From RHLJ01 sp965242845 (GTDB taxonomy: Bacteria; Bacteroidota; Rhodothermia; Balneolales; Balneolaceae), in NCBI GenBank assembly GCA_965242845.1, contig CBDETC010000002.1, positions 186,001 to 250,000 on the forward strand: 64,000 bases of DNA. The letters are read 5' to 3'. The position numbers were made by a program, and so were the translations under genes. The stretch's first letter is position 1. Each line of letters opens with the position of its first letter. The notes under the pieces were generated by a model. The model worked only from the letters and a program-made list of their open reading frames with translations, ran no database searches and was not told where the DNA came from. This document shows positions 36,128 through 43,209 of this stretch, one piece after another.

Positions 36128-36198
36128 GGGTGGGTAATTTCCACCCAAGAATTGAACCAAAAAAGAAACTCACTAACTCAAAACAACAGAACATAAAA

Positions 36199-37245
36199 AT
36201 GGCACTTTTAAATTTTGGCGGAGTCGAAGAAGAAGTAGTAACACGCGAGGAATTTTCTCTGGAAAAAGCCCGGGAAACCCTCAAAGATGAAACAATCGCC
36301 ATTTTAGGATATGGAGTTCAAGGCCCAGGACAAGCTTTAAACCTAAAAGACAATGGTTTCAATGTGATTGTTGGCCAACGAAAAAATTCCAAAACCTGGG
36401 ATAAAGCCGTAGCTGATGGCTGGGTCCCTGGCGAAACACTTTTTGAACTGGAAGAAGCCTGCCAACGCGGAACTATCCTCCAGTTCCTTCTTTCCGATGC
36501 AGGGCAAATCTCCCTTTGGCCTACCGTAAAAGAAAACCTGACCTCAGGTAAAGCCCTTTACTTCTCCCATGGATTCGGAATTACTTACAAAGAACGCACA
36601 GGGATTGTTCCTCCGGAAGATGTGGATGTAATTCTAGTAGCTCCAAAAGGTTCAGGAACTTCCCTCCGAAGAATGTTTTTAGAAGGTCGCGGATTGAATT
36701 CCAGTTATGCCATTTTCCAGGATGCTACTGGCAATGCGAAAAACCGTGTGGTTGCTTTGGGGATTGGAGTAGGATCAGGATATCTCTTCCCTACCACCTT
36801 CAAAAAGGAAGTATACAGCGATTTAACCGGAGAACGTGGGACTCTAATGGGCGCCATTCAGGGGATTTTTGCCGCTCAGTATGAAGTACTTCGAGCTAAC
36901 GGTCACACCCCCTCTGAAGCTTTTAACGAAACGGTGGAAGAACTCACTCAATCTTTGATGCCATTAGTTGCTGAAAACGGCATGGACTGGATGTATGCCA
37001 ATTGCTCCACTACTGCACAACGCGGCGCTTTAGACTGGTGGAAACCCTTTAGAGATGCAACCAAGCCAGTTTTTGAAGAACTCTATAAAGAAGTAGCGGC
37101 TGGTAATGAAGCTCAGAAGTCCATCGATTCAAATTCCAAAGACGATTACCGGGAAGGCTTAGAGCAAGAGCTCCAGGAGCTGAGAGAAAGTGAAATGTGG
37201 CAGGCCGGTGCTACGGTGAGAACCTTGAGGCCGGAGAATAATTAA
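36199..37245 (+). CDS. ilvC: Ketol-acid reductoisomerase
   Basis: The enzyme reduces and isomerises acetolactate in valine/isoleucine synthesis. From the ATG at 36199 it has 348 residues, the usual length. An in-frame start at 36130 would add 23 unconserved residues across a repeat-rich stretch, so I reject it. The NADP-binding loop reads LGYGVQGPGQALNLKDNG, the Bacteroidota variant. GSGTSLRRMFLEGRGLNSS and the C-terminal ENGMDWMYANCSTTAQRGAL are also present. It is the last gene of ilvDBNC. Confidence 0.94.
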   Translation: MALLNFGGVEEEVVTREEFSLEKARETLKDETIAILGYGVQGPGQALNLKDNGFNVIVGQRKNSKTWDKAVADGWVPGETLFELEEACQRGTILQFLLSDAGQISLWPTVKENLTSGKALYFSHGFGITYKERTGIVPPEDVDVILVAPKGSGTSLRRMFLEGRGLNSSYAIFQDATGNAKNRVVALGIGVGSGYLFPTTFKKEVYSDLTGERGTLMGAIQGIFAAQYEVLRANGHTPSEAFNETVEELTQSLMPLVAENGMDWMYANCSTTAQRGALDWWKPFRDATKPVFEELYKEVAAGNEAQKSIDSNSKDDYREGLEQELQELRESEMWQAGATVRTLRPENN

Positions 37246-37248
37246 AAA

Positions 37249-37324
37249 GGTCATCCTGAGCATACTTACGAAGGATCTAGTCGGATACTCGATAAGATCC
37301 TTCGGCGGTAGCCTCAGGATGACC
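37249..37324. repeat. GGTCATCCTGAG hairpin element, copy A
   Basis: Perfect 12-base arms GGTCATCCTGAG (37249-37260) and CTCAGGATGACC (37313-37324) enclose a second pair (GAAGGATCT with AGATCCTTC). It lies after ilvC and may serve as a terminator. Its reverse complement is strongly similar to the element at 42011-42084, so the two are copies of one element in opposite orientations. Confidence 0.8.
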
Positions 37325-37345
37325 ACCTCGTTTGTCAAGACGATA

Positions 37346-37714
37346 TCACCTAACCCGCTTAGCCATATTCGCAGCTTTGTCCGAATCCTTTAATTCTTTA
37401 GGAGCTTCTTCATCGAGGTGAAGTTTTATGGTTTCAGTATCCTCTCCTGCTTTGATGGATTCGTAAGCTTCGCTGGTAACAATAGCTTCCAGATTTTGAA
37501 GGCGTTCTAATATTTTCTCTTTCTCCTGCTCGCTTTTCTTTAAGGCCTTCCACAATTCCTTGGCATTTAAATCCAGGTCATTGGTTTGTTTGCCCAGTGT
37601 TTTTTGAAGCTCTTTGTATTCTGCTGTTTTTCTGCCTCCAAAAATGACGATTCCCATGAAAATGACAAAGCATATCATCGCTGCGATTATCATCAATGCT
37701 AACGACCAACTCAT
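37346..37714 (-). CDS. Small membrane protein with a coiled-coil, PspB-like layout
   Basis: The 122-residue protein has one N-terminal membrane helix (about residues 5-26) followed by a charged helical stretch with heptad character ending in ILERLQNLEAIVTSEAYE. This is close in layout to the phage-shock protein PspB family (one membrane helix plus a leucine-zipper region), but it is longer and the match is loose. No pspA or pspC neighbour was seen. It is convergent with the ilv operon end. Confidence 0.55.
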   Translation of the reverse strand: MSWSLALMIIAAMICFVIFMGIVIFGGRKTAEYKELQKTLGKQTNDLDLNAKELWKALKKSEQEKEKILERLQNLEAIVTSEAYESIKAGEDTETIKLHLDEEAPKELKDSDKAANMAKRVR

Positions 37715-37833
37715 GTGTTCCTTTTTTTGGGAGGAATCTACAGAAAATTAAAATTACTTCCCTCGTTTAATGAGTCATGAAATGGAACGAATCTTCTTTC
37801 TTTATGGGTTTTTCCTGCATTCAACTCAAAATT

Positions 37834-37995
37834 ATGCCTGAACCCGAGACTAAAATAAATCTTGATATCGAATATTTACCGGAAGGTAAATTTGAGGTGA
37901 TTTCTGCTTCTGTGGAGGGACTGGATTCCAGGTGTAATTCTATTGCTGAAGTGATTGCCCAGGCTTTAGCTGTTGCTGAAGAGAAGGGCTCTTAG
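37834..37995 (+). CDS. Hypothetical small acidic protein
   Basis: From the ATG at 37834 the protein has 53 residues beginning MPEPETKINLDIEYLPEGK. The later ISASVEGLDSRCNSIAEVIAQ stretch faintly recalls HicB-like antitoxin strands and helices, but no HicA partner lies next to it, so I make no functional call. An upstream ATG at 37777 would add 19 residues that look like a chance extension. Confidence 0.4.
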   Translation: MPEPETKINLDIEYLPEGKFEVISASVEGLDSRCNSIAEVIAQALAVAEEKGS

Positions 37996-38010
37996 TTCTT
38001 TTCTATGATA

Positions 38011-38372
38011 CTTTTGAGCGACCAAAAGTACCCAAAAGTCGCCGTAAGAAATGTAAATATCGTTCTATCCCGTCTCTGATTATCTTATCGAATCACGATT
38101 CTTTCTTCCATTAAACTTATTCCTACCGCATTTCTTTCGGGCTTGATTTGGATGTTTTCCATCAATTTGAAATGACCTCTGAAATATTGGCGAAGAAAAG
38201 TGAATCTGATTGAGTGTGTCCGAAGGACAAATAATTCCACTCAGGCGAGGAGTTATAAATTATTTAGAAATGAATGAAGACCTTTGGAATTATTTAGCGA
38301 GAGAAGATGAATGCGCCAATATTTCAGCGTCTTGACCTTTTGTTACTTTTGGGTCAAGCCAAAAGTAAATGA
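38011..38372. repeat. Structured non-coding element bounded by imperfect inverted repeats
   Basis: This 360-base stretch has no gene. Its ends are imperfect inverted repeats containing the shared core TACTTTTGG/CCAAAAGTA (left 38011-38043, right about 38336-38372). Inside, CTGAAATATTGGCG (38180-38193) has an exact complement CGCCAATATTTCAG (38314-38327). The layout suggests a mobile or dispersed non-autonomous element, or a large structured RNA. No transposase was found. Confidence 0.6.
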
Positions 38373-38411
38373 ACATAATGTTGAATCAGAAAAAAAGTAG
38401 AAGAAAGGCGA

Positions 38412-38579
38412 TTAATCTTCCGACTCGGTTCCCCACTCTGTCCAGTCATCAAACTCTCCATTCTCGATAAGTACTCCTAACACCACTCCTAGTCCTAACC
38501 ACAATCCCAGGCTTCCCGTAGCTACTCCAATAGCTGTTCCTATTGCTATGCCGATTGCGATTCCTATTCCTTTTTCCAT
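38412..38579 (-). CDS. Glycine-zipper small membrane protein
   Basis: The 55-residue protein is nearly all a single glycine/isoleucine-rich membrane segment (GIGIAIGIAIGTAIGVATGS) with an acidic C-terminal tail. The spaced glycines form a zipper that typically mediates tight helix packing or oligomerisation in membranes. The start at 38579 is supported by a strong AAGGAGG a few bases upstream. The longer frame to 38606 lacks it. Function unknown. Confidence 0.75.
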   Translation of the reverse strand: MEKGIGIAIGIAIGTAIGVATGSLGLWLGLGVVLGVLIENGEFDDWTEWGTESED

Positions 38580-38730
38580 GGTGTCCTCCTTATCAAAAAT
38601 TGTCAACGGAGTTGGCTACGGCGATACCGCCACTTTGTTTCTTAATCAGATCATAATTTTGGATTTGATAGCTTGCCCCTCTCCCATTGCCCAATTACTT
38701 TCGGGTAGAAAATGAATTAAGAAACCGAAA

Positions 38731-39108
38731 ATGGATTTAGAAGCCAATAAACAACATGCCATCGCTTTTTATAAGATGGCGTATGACGGAGATCCCCGTA
38801 AAGCTGTTGAGCTTTATATCGGAGATGAATACATCCAACACAATCCTGACGTAGCAGACGGCACGGAAGGATTTATCTATTACTTCGAGCGAATGCAGAA
38901 TGAATACCCAGATAAATCGATCGAGTTCGTTCGTTGTATCGCAGAAGGAAATTTAGTGGCTCTTCATACGCATCAAATCTGGCCTGGAAATGATCAGTAT
39001 ATAACCATGGACTTCTTCCGATTTGATGAACGAGGAAAAATCTGTGAACATTGGGATGCTATTCAGCAAATACCGGAACACTCGGCAAATCCTAATACGA
39101 TGTATTGA
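38731..39108 (+). CDS. SnoaL-like NTF2-fold protein
   Basis: This 125-residue protein belongs to the SnoaL/NTF2-like group: NKQHAIAFYKMAYDGDPRKAV, YIGDEYIQHNPDVADGTEGF and DFFRFDERGKICEHWDAIQQ. It is a relative of the gene at 5049 but shorter. No catalytic pair can be assigned with certainty. It is followed by a DUF1059-like gene on the same strand. Confidence 0.82.
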   Translation: MDLEANKQHAIAFYKMAYDGDPRKAVELYIGDEYIQHNPDVADGTEGFIYYFERMQNEYPDKSIEFVRCIAEGNLVALHTHQIWPGNDQYITMDFFRFDERGKICEHWDAIQQIPEHSANPNTMY

Positions 39109-39158
39109 TCAAATCATTTACTTTCCATTAAAGCAACATTAAATCAATCCATACTGCT

Positions 39159-39395
39159 ATGAAGACTATGACCTGCAGACAATTAGGCGGAGCCTGTGAT
39201 CTTGAATTCCACGCTGAAACTTTTGAGGAAATGGCTGAACTTAGCAGGCAGCATGGTATGGAGATGTTCCAGAAACAAGACAAAGCTCATATGGAAGCTA
39301 TGCAGGCCATGAGGGAATTGATGAGTGATCCGGGAGCTCTTCAAAAATGGATGGATGAAAAAAGAGCACTATTCGATTCACTTCCACACAACTAA
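39159..39395 (+). CDS. DUF1059-like small protein
   Basis: The 78-residue protein begins MKTMTCRQLGGACDLEFHAE, with a CR.LGG.CD pattern and a helix EEMAELSRQHGMEMF, as in the DUF1059 family of small cytoplasmic proteins of unknown role. The two cysteines might bind a metal. A further amphipathic helix (AMRELMSDPGALQKWMDEK) extends the C-terminus beyond the usual length. Confidence 0.65.
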   Translation: MKTMTCRQLGGACDLEFHAETFEEMAELSRQHGMEMFQKQDKAHMEAMQAMRELMSDPGALQKWMDEKRALFDSLPHN

Positions 39396-39596
39396 TAACA
39401 GGTCTTCTTTTTAAAGCAATTTCTTGTTCCTGTAAGGTTTTTCGATTCAGGCACAATAAATAGGGAAATCCTAACTGTTGTGCTATGAACTCTTTCAAGT
39501 ACTCCTCTTTCCATTTACTTCATTTTTTGGGTTGGAGATTCCAACTTCGTCTGCTACTTTCTGGCGCTGTTATACAACACTAGTGCACCAGGTATA

Positions 39597-40175
39597 ATGA
39601 AAGGCTTAAGGGTATCAGTTTTTGCGGGAATTCTTTTTGTATTGATGATTTCAAATACGCTTTTCGCCCAAAATTTGAAGCCTGACTCACGTATATCAGC
39701 CTCCCTGATTGGGCAAATGTTTATTCAACCAGGGATCCAGGTTGGTTCGGAGTTTTTCTTAAATGATCCTATTCTTGAAAACCCGGATAAGCGTAAAACC
39801 AGGTTCGTTAGCATTGAACCTAGGATCGGATACTTCACGCGGTACAATCTTACTGAAAACTTTCTGGCTCAAACGGAATTGGGGATTTTGACTATTAAAG
39901 AAAATCGCCGGGTTAACTATAAAACCTCGGTGAGCCTTGGCTATTTGTTAGAATCTAAAACAACCTCTTTTTCTGTGAACCTCGGTACAGGTTCAAAATC
40001 AAACGAGGAAACAGAAACGAACCACTTCTTCCTCCCTTCCATTAACCAGGAAATTATTGGCACACTAAGAGGGAACCACTTTTGGTTTAACAAATACTCG
40101 TTGGGAAAACGATTTGGTACATCTACAAACTCAATGACTTTATTCATCGAACTCGGAATTAAATTTAGTATGTAA
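39597..40175 (+). CDS. Hypothetical secreted, probably outer-membrane, protein
   Basis: The 192-residue protein has a signal peptide ending in FAQN and a body of alternating hydrophobic strands with aromatic ends (VSIEPRIGYFTRYNLTEN, TSVSLGYLLESKTTSFSV), ending TLFIELGIKFSM. This looks like a small beta-barrel. No family is recognised. Its TAA overlaps the start of the amine oxidase gene, so the two are translationally coupled. Confidence 0.6.
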   Translation: MKGLRVSVFAGILFVLMISNTLFAQNLKPDSRISASLIGQMFIQPGIQVGSEFFLNDPILENPDKRKTRFVSIEPRIGYFTRYNLTENFLAQTELGILTIKENRRVNYKTSVSLGYLLESKTTSFSVNLGTGSKSNEETETNHFFLPSINQEIIGTLRGNHFWFNKYSLGKRFGTSTNSMTLFIELGIKFSM

Positions 40176-41386
40176 TGAGCGATTCTATTTCCAGAAGAGA
40201 ACTTCTTAAAAAAGCTTCCATCTTTGGTGCAGGTTCACTCTTTTTGCCTGTTTTTCTTAGTTCCTGTGATGACAGCGTCTCCTTTTATGAAGAATTCGAT
40301 GTAAACTTTTCCGGAGATGTACTGGTAATCGGAGCGGGAACCGCCGGGTTAATGGCCGGTCATGTACTCAATCAGTATGGCATTAATTTCCAGATCCTGG
40401 AGGCATCTTCCGTATTTGGGGGGCGAGTTAAAAAAATTGACAACTTTGCTGATTTCCCTATCGATTTAGGAGCCGAATGGATTCATACTGACCCCTCAAT
40501 CCTTGCTACTTTACTTAATGATTCCAGTGAAACGGCTGATATCGATATTATCAATTATGCACCTACTGAAATGTATGACTGGAAAAATGGGAAGCTCCGG
40601 AAGAGGAATTTCTTTACCAATTTCTATGCAGAATGGAAGTTCAAAAGTTCTACGTGGTTTGATTATCTGGAAGACTTCATCGTGCCCGGTATATCTGGCA
40701 GAATTACTTACAACAGCCCGGTTACAGAAATCGATTATTCCGGAAGCAAAGTAAGAGTTACCACTGATGACAGCACGGTGTATGAAGCTGATCGGGTAAT
40801 AGTCACCGTTCCTCTCACCATTCTGAAAAAAAACCTGATCGATTTTATCCCTTCGTTCCCTTCTGAAAAAACAGCTGCGATGGAAAAAGTAAATATGCCG
40901 GATGGGATAAAAGTATTTATAGAATTCTCTGAGAAGTTTTACCCTGAGATGCTGGTTGATGGAGGAATTGTTGAGTTTCTGACAGATGAAGATGGTGCGA
41001 AATTATACTACGATGCTGCCTTTGGTAAAGACACCGATCGAAATATCTTTGCTCTTTTTTGTGTTGGAGAACCTTCCGTTGTTTATGCCGGATTTGAAAA
41101 TGATGCCGACCTCATTGCATACATGTTAAATGAGCTTGATGAGATTTTTGATGGCGATGCCAGCAGAACCTATGTCAAGCATGTAACTCAGAATTGGTCA
41201 CAAGAACCCTATATCCAGGGTTCTTATACTCACTATGATGATTACTCAGTTCAGTCAACGCTGGTTGAGCCTATCGACAATAGGATCTTTTTTGCAGGAG
41301 AAGCTTACCCGGAAGATTCTTCCACGGTCCATGGTGCAGGTCAATCTGCCTATGAAGCTGTCAGATTAATTCTCGAAAATGGATAA
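40175..41386 (+). CDS. Flavin amine oxidase-like, Tat-exported, FAD-dependent protein
   Basis: The 403-residue protein has a twin-arginine motif SRRELLKK followed by a hydrophobic stretch and a lipobox-like LSSC, so it is probably exported folded and anchored. The FAD site VIGAGTAGLMAG and the C-terminal IFFAGEAYPEDSSTVHGAGQ are those of the monoamine/polyamine oxidase family. The substrate is unknown. The Crp/Fnr-like gene starts eight bases before its stop, and a beta-barrel protein precedes it. Confidence 0.85.
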   Translation: MSDSISRRELLKKASIFGAGSLFLPVFLSSCDDSVSFYEEFDVNFSGDVLVIGAGTAGLMAGHVLNQYGINFQILEASSVFGGRVKKIDNFADFPIDLGAEWIHTDPSILATLLNDSSETADIDIINYAPTEMYDWKNGKLRKRNFFTNFYAEWKFKSSTWFDYLEDFIVPGISGRITYNSPVTEIDYSGSKVRVTTDDSTVYEADRVIVTVPLTILKKNLIDFIPSFPSEKTAAMEKVNMPDGIKVFIEFSEKFYPEMLVDGGIVEFLTDEDGAKLYYDAAFGKDTDRNIFALFCVGEPSVVYAGFENDADLIAYMLNELDEIFDGDASRTYVKHVTQNWSQEPYIQGSYTHYDDYSVQSTLVEPIDNRIFFAGEAYPEDSSTVHGAGQSAYEAVRLILENG

Positions 41387-41966
41387 GCACGCTGGTCTTA
41401 TTTCCAACATCCGCAGATATGTATCTTTTTCTGAGGAAGAAGCACATCGGGTGATAGACATTGCTCACCCCAAACTGATCAAAAAGAAATTGTTGCTTGA
41501 CGAACCTGGTAAAGTTTCCAGTTATAGGAACTATGTGGTATCCGGGGCTTTTCGTTCTTATTTCATTGATGAGGAAGGCAAAGAACATACTGTTCAAATT
41601 GCTGTCGATGACTGGTTTGTAAGCGATTTCTACAGTTATGTAACCCAAACCCCGGCTATTCTTTATGTAGAAGCCCTGGAAGACTCTACGATCCTGCAGA
41701 TGCATTATGATGACATAGAGCCTCTCTGCAAAGAGATCCATGCGCTAAGTGAGTATTTCAGATCTTCAACAGAACGGGCTTTTGCCTTTTCCCGAAACCG
41801 GGCTTTATCCAATCTTTCAAAGACAGCGGAAGAGCGGTATGATGAGTTTCTTAATCGCTACCCCAATATCATCGACCGGGTGCCCCAATATATTGTGGCC
41901 TCCTACCTGGGGATGAGCGCTGAGTTCTTAAGTAAAATCCGGGCAAAGAAAGCCAGCATTTCTTGA
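41379..41966 (+). CDS. Crp/Fnr-family transcriptional regulator
   Basis: The 195-residue protein has an N-terminal cyclic-nucleotide-binding-like beta roll (KKLLLDEPGKVSSYRNYVVSGAFRSYF, TVQIAVDDWFVSD) and a C-terminal winged-helix (EERYDEFLNRYPNIIDRVPQYIVASYLGMSAEFLSKIRA). The cAMP-contacting residues are not conserved and no Fnr-type cysteines are visible, so the ligand is unknown. This type is common in Bacteroidota. It overlaps the amine oxidase gene by eight bases, suggesting local control of that gene. Confidence 0.85.
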   Translation: MDKHAGLISNIRRYVSFSEEEAHRVIDIAHPKLIKKKLLLDEPGKVSSYRNYVVSGAFRSYFIDEEGKEHTVQIAVDDWFVSDFYSYVTQTPAILYVEALEDSTILQMHYDDIEPLCKEIHALSEYFRSSTERAFAFSRNRALSNLSKTAEERYDEFLNRYPNIIDRVPQYIVASYLGMSAEFLSKIRAKKASIS

Positions 41967-42010
41967 ACTAGTTCAAGAGGGTTGTATCAAACTACCCCTA
42001 CTTTTTAAAA

Positions 42011-42084
42011 GTCATTCTGAGGCTACTGCCGAAGAATCTAATTGGATAATCGATTAGATCCTTCGCAGGTATGCTCAGGATGAC
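42011..42084. repeat. GTCATTCTGAG hairpin element, copy B
   Basis: Arms GTCATTCTGAG (42011-42021) and CTCAGGATGAC (42074-42084) pair with one mismatch, and an inner pair (GAATCTAAT with ATTAGATCC) continues the stem. It is the reverse-orientation counterpart of the element at 37249-37324. It lies just after the Crp/Fnr-like gene. Confidence 0.8.
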
Positions 42085-42106
42085 TCTCTAACAAAAAGAA
42101 ATCATC

Positions 42107-42937
42107 ATGAACAACAAAACGTGGTTTATAACCGGTATATCCAGTGGATTGGGCAATGCACTCGCAAAAGCTGTAATTGAATACGGAGACTATGTAATCG
42201 GCACTTTCAGAAAACAGGAGCAAGTCGATGATTTTAACAAGGCCTATCAAAATAAAGCAAAAGCAATACTGCTTGATATAACCAATCATCAGCAAATTGA
42301 AGAGGTTTTCAGCCAATTTAGAAGCTCTAATACACAAATCGATGTGCTGGTAAATAATGCCGGAGTTGGATTCGCAGGAGCTGTTGAAGAAACTTCTATG
42401 GAAGAAACCCGGGCAGTATTTGAAGCAAATTTCTTTGGAGCACTTAAGATCACCCAGGAGGCACTACCATTCATACGATCCCAAAAATCCGGGCATATTG
42501 TTCAAATTTCCTCTCATGGAGGAATTAAGGCCTTTGCCGGCTTTGGCATCTATAATGCCAGTAAATTTGCTCTGGAGGGATTTAGTGAGGCTTTAGCACA
42601 GGAACTGGCTCCTTTAAACATTAAGCTAACAATGGTTGAACCCGGTCCTTTCCGAACGGAATTTGCTGGCAATAGACTTGGCCTTGCGAAAGCAGTCATC
42701 GAAGATTATTCCGAAACGGCAGGCATATTTCGAGAGAAGCTTAAAGGAGTCCACGGACTCCAAGAAGGAGATCCACACAAAGCTGCCCGGGCTATCATTG
42801 ATATGGTTAATTCGGAACACCCTCCCCTTCGATTACCATTGGGAAAAATCCCCATAGCTACCATTCAAATGAAAATCGACAGTGTTCAAAAAGATCTGAA
42901 TGGGCAAAAGGAAGTAGCTGAGTCGGTTACCTTTTAA
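42107..42937 (+). CDS. Short-chain dehydrogenase/reductase
   Basis: The 276-residue protein carries the SDR motifs TGISSGLG, LVNNAGVGFAG, the catalytic Ser in QISSHGG, and IYNASKFALEGFSEALAQEL (Tyr-x-x-x-Lys). It fits the oxidoreductase group of the YbbO type, but the substrate is not known. The hairpin element copy B lies upstream and a terminator downstream. Confidence 0.9.
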   Translation: MNNKTWFITGISSGLGNALAKAVIEYGDYVIGTFRKQEQVDDFNKAYQNKAKAILLDITNHQQIEEVFSQFRSSNTQIDVLVNNAGVGFAGAVEETSMEETRAVFEANFFGALKITQEALPFIRSQKSGHIVQISSHGGIKAFAGFGIYNASKFALEGFSEALAQELAPLNIKLTMVEPGPFRTEFAGNRLGLAKAVIEDYSETAGIFREKLKGVHGLQEGDPHKAARAIIDMVNSEHPPLRLPLGKIPIATIQMKIDSVQKDLNGQKEVAESVTF

Positions 42938-42940
42938 AAC

Positions 42941-42970
42941 AAAAAAAGCCCCGATATTGATATCGGGGCT
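42941..42970 (-). terminator. Intrinsic terminator for the PID-CTERM gene
   Basis: A GC-rich stem AGCCCCGATAT (42947-42957) with ATATCGGGGCT (42960-42970) is preceded on the plus strand by a run of A, which becomes a T-run for transcripts coming from the right. It ends the leftward unit and may also stop the SDR transcript. Confidence 0.85.
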
Positions 42971-42997
42971 AAAGATTAGTTAGTCAGAAAGCCAGTG

Positions 42998-43198
42998 TTA
43001 AAGTTCGCTTTCTTCGTCCGACTTGCGCTTATCACGCAGCTTCTTGATCGCATATGCACCTCCTGCTGCTGCCAGAAGACCTAAGCCTCCATCTATAGGA
43101 GCCTGGCTCGGAGAGCCCGGTAACGCTGGCTGGGCCATCGCTAGTTCCGTAACAAATAATGCAATTGCGGTAAGGGTAAATATAATTCGTGTTTTCAT
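42998..43198 (-). CDS. PID-CTERM-type small sorted protein
   Basis: The 66-residue protein has a signal peptide ending near AMAQ. Its C-terminal end reads APIDGGLGLLAAAGGAYAIK and a basic tail KKLRDKRK. This tripartite motif (PID, hydrophobic helix, basic end) is the proposed PID-CTERM sorting signal found on short Bacteroidota proteins. The match is from memory. It starts 11 bases after the stop of a type IX secretion protein gene, so they are probably co-transcribed. Confidence 0.7.
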   Translation of the reverse strand: MKTRIIFTLTAIALFVTELAMAQPALPGSPSQAPIDGGLGLLAAAGGAYAIKKLRDKRKSDEESEL

Positions 43199-43209
43199 AG
43201 TTCTAATAC

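Noticed and set aside
36130..36198. N-terminal extension of IlvC
   Set aside because: The added residues are unlike family starts, cross repetitive gap sequence, and the ATG at 36199 gives the normal length.
37777..37995. HicB-type antitoxin
   Set aside because: Only a faint resemblance of strand and helix pattern, with no HicA toxin partner nearby. Left as hypothetical.
39396..39596. Small frame of about 32 residues upstream of the outer-membrane-like gene
   Set aside because: It has no supporting ribosome site, no recognisable composition and no neighbours that would give it meaning.
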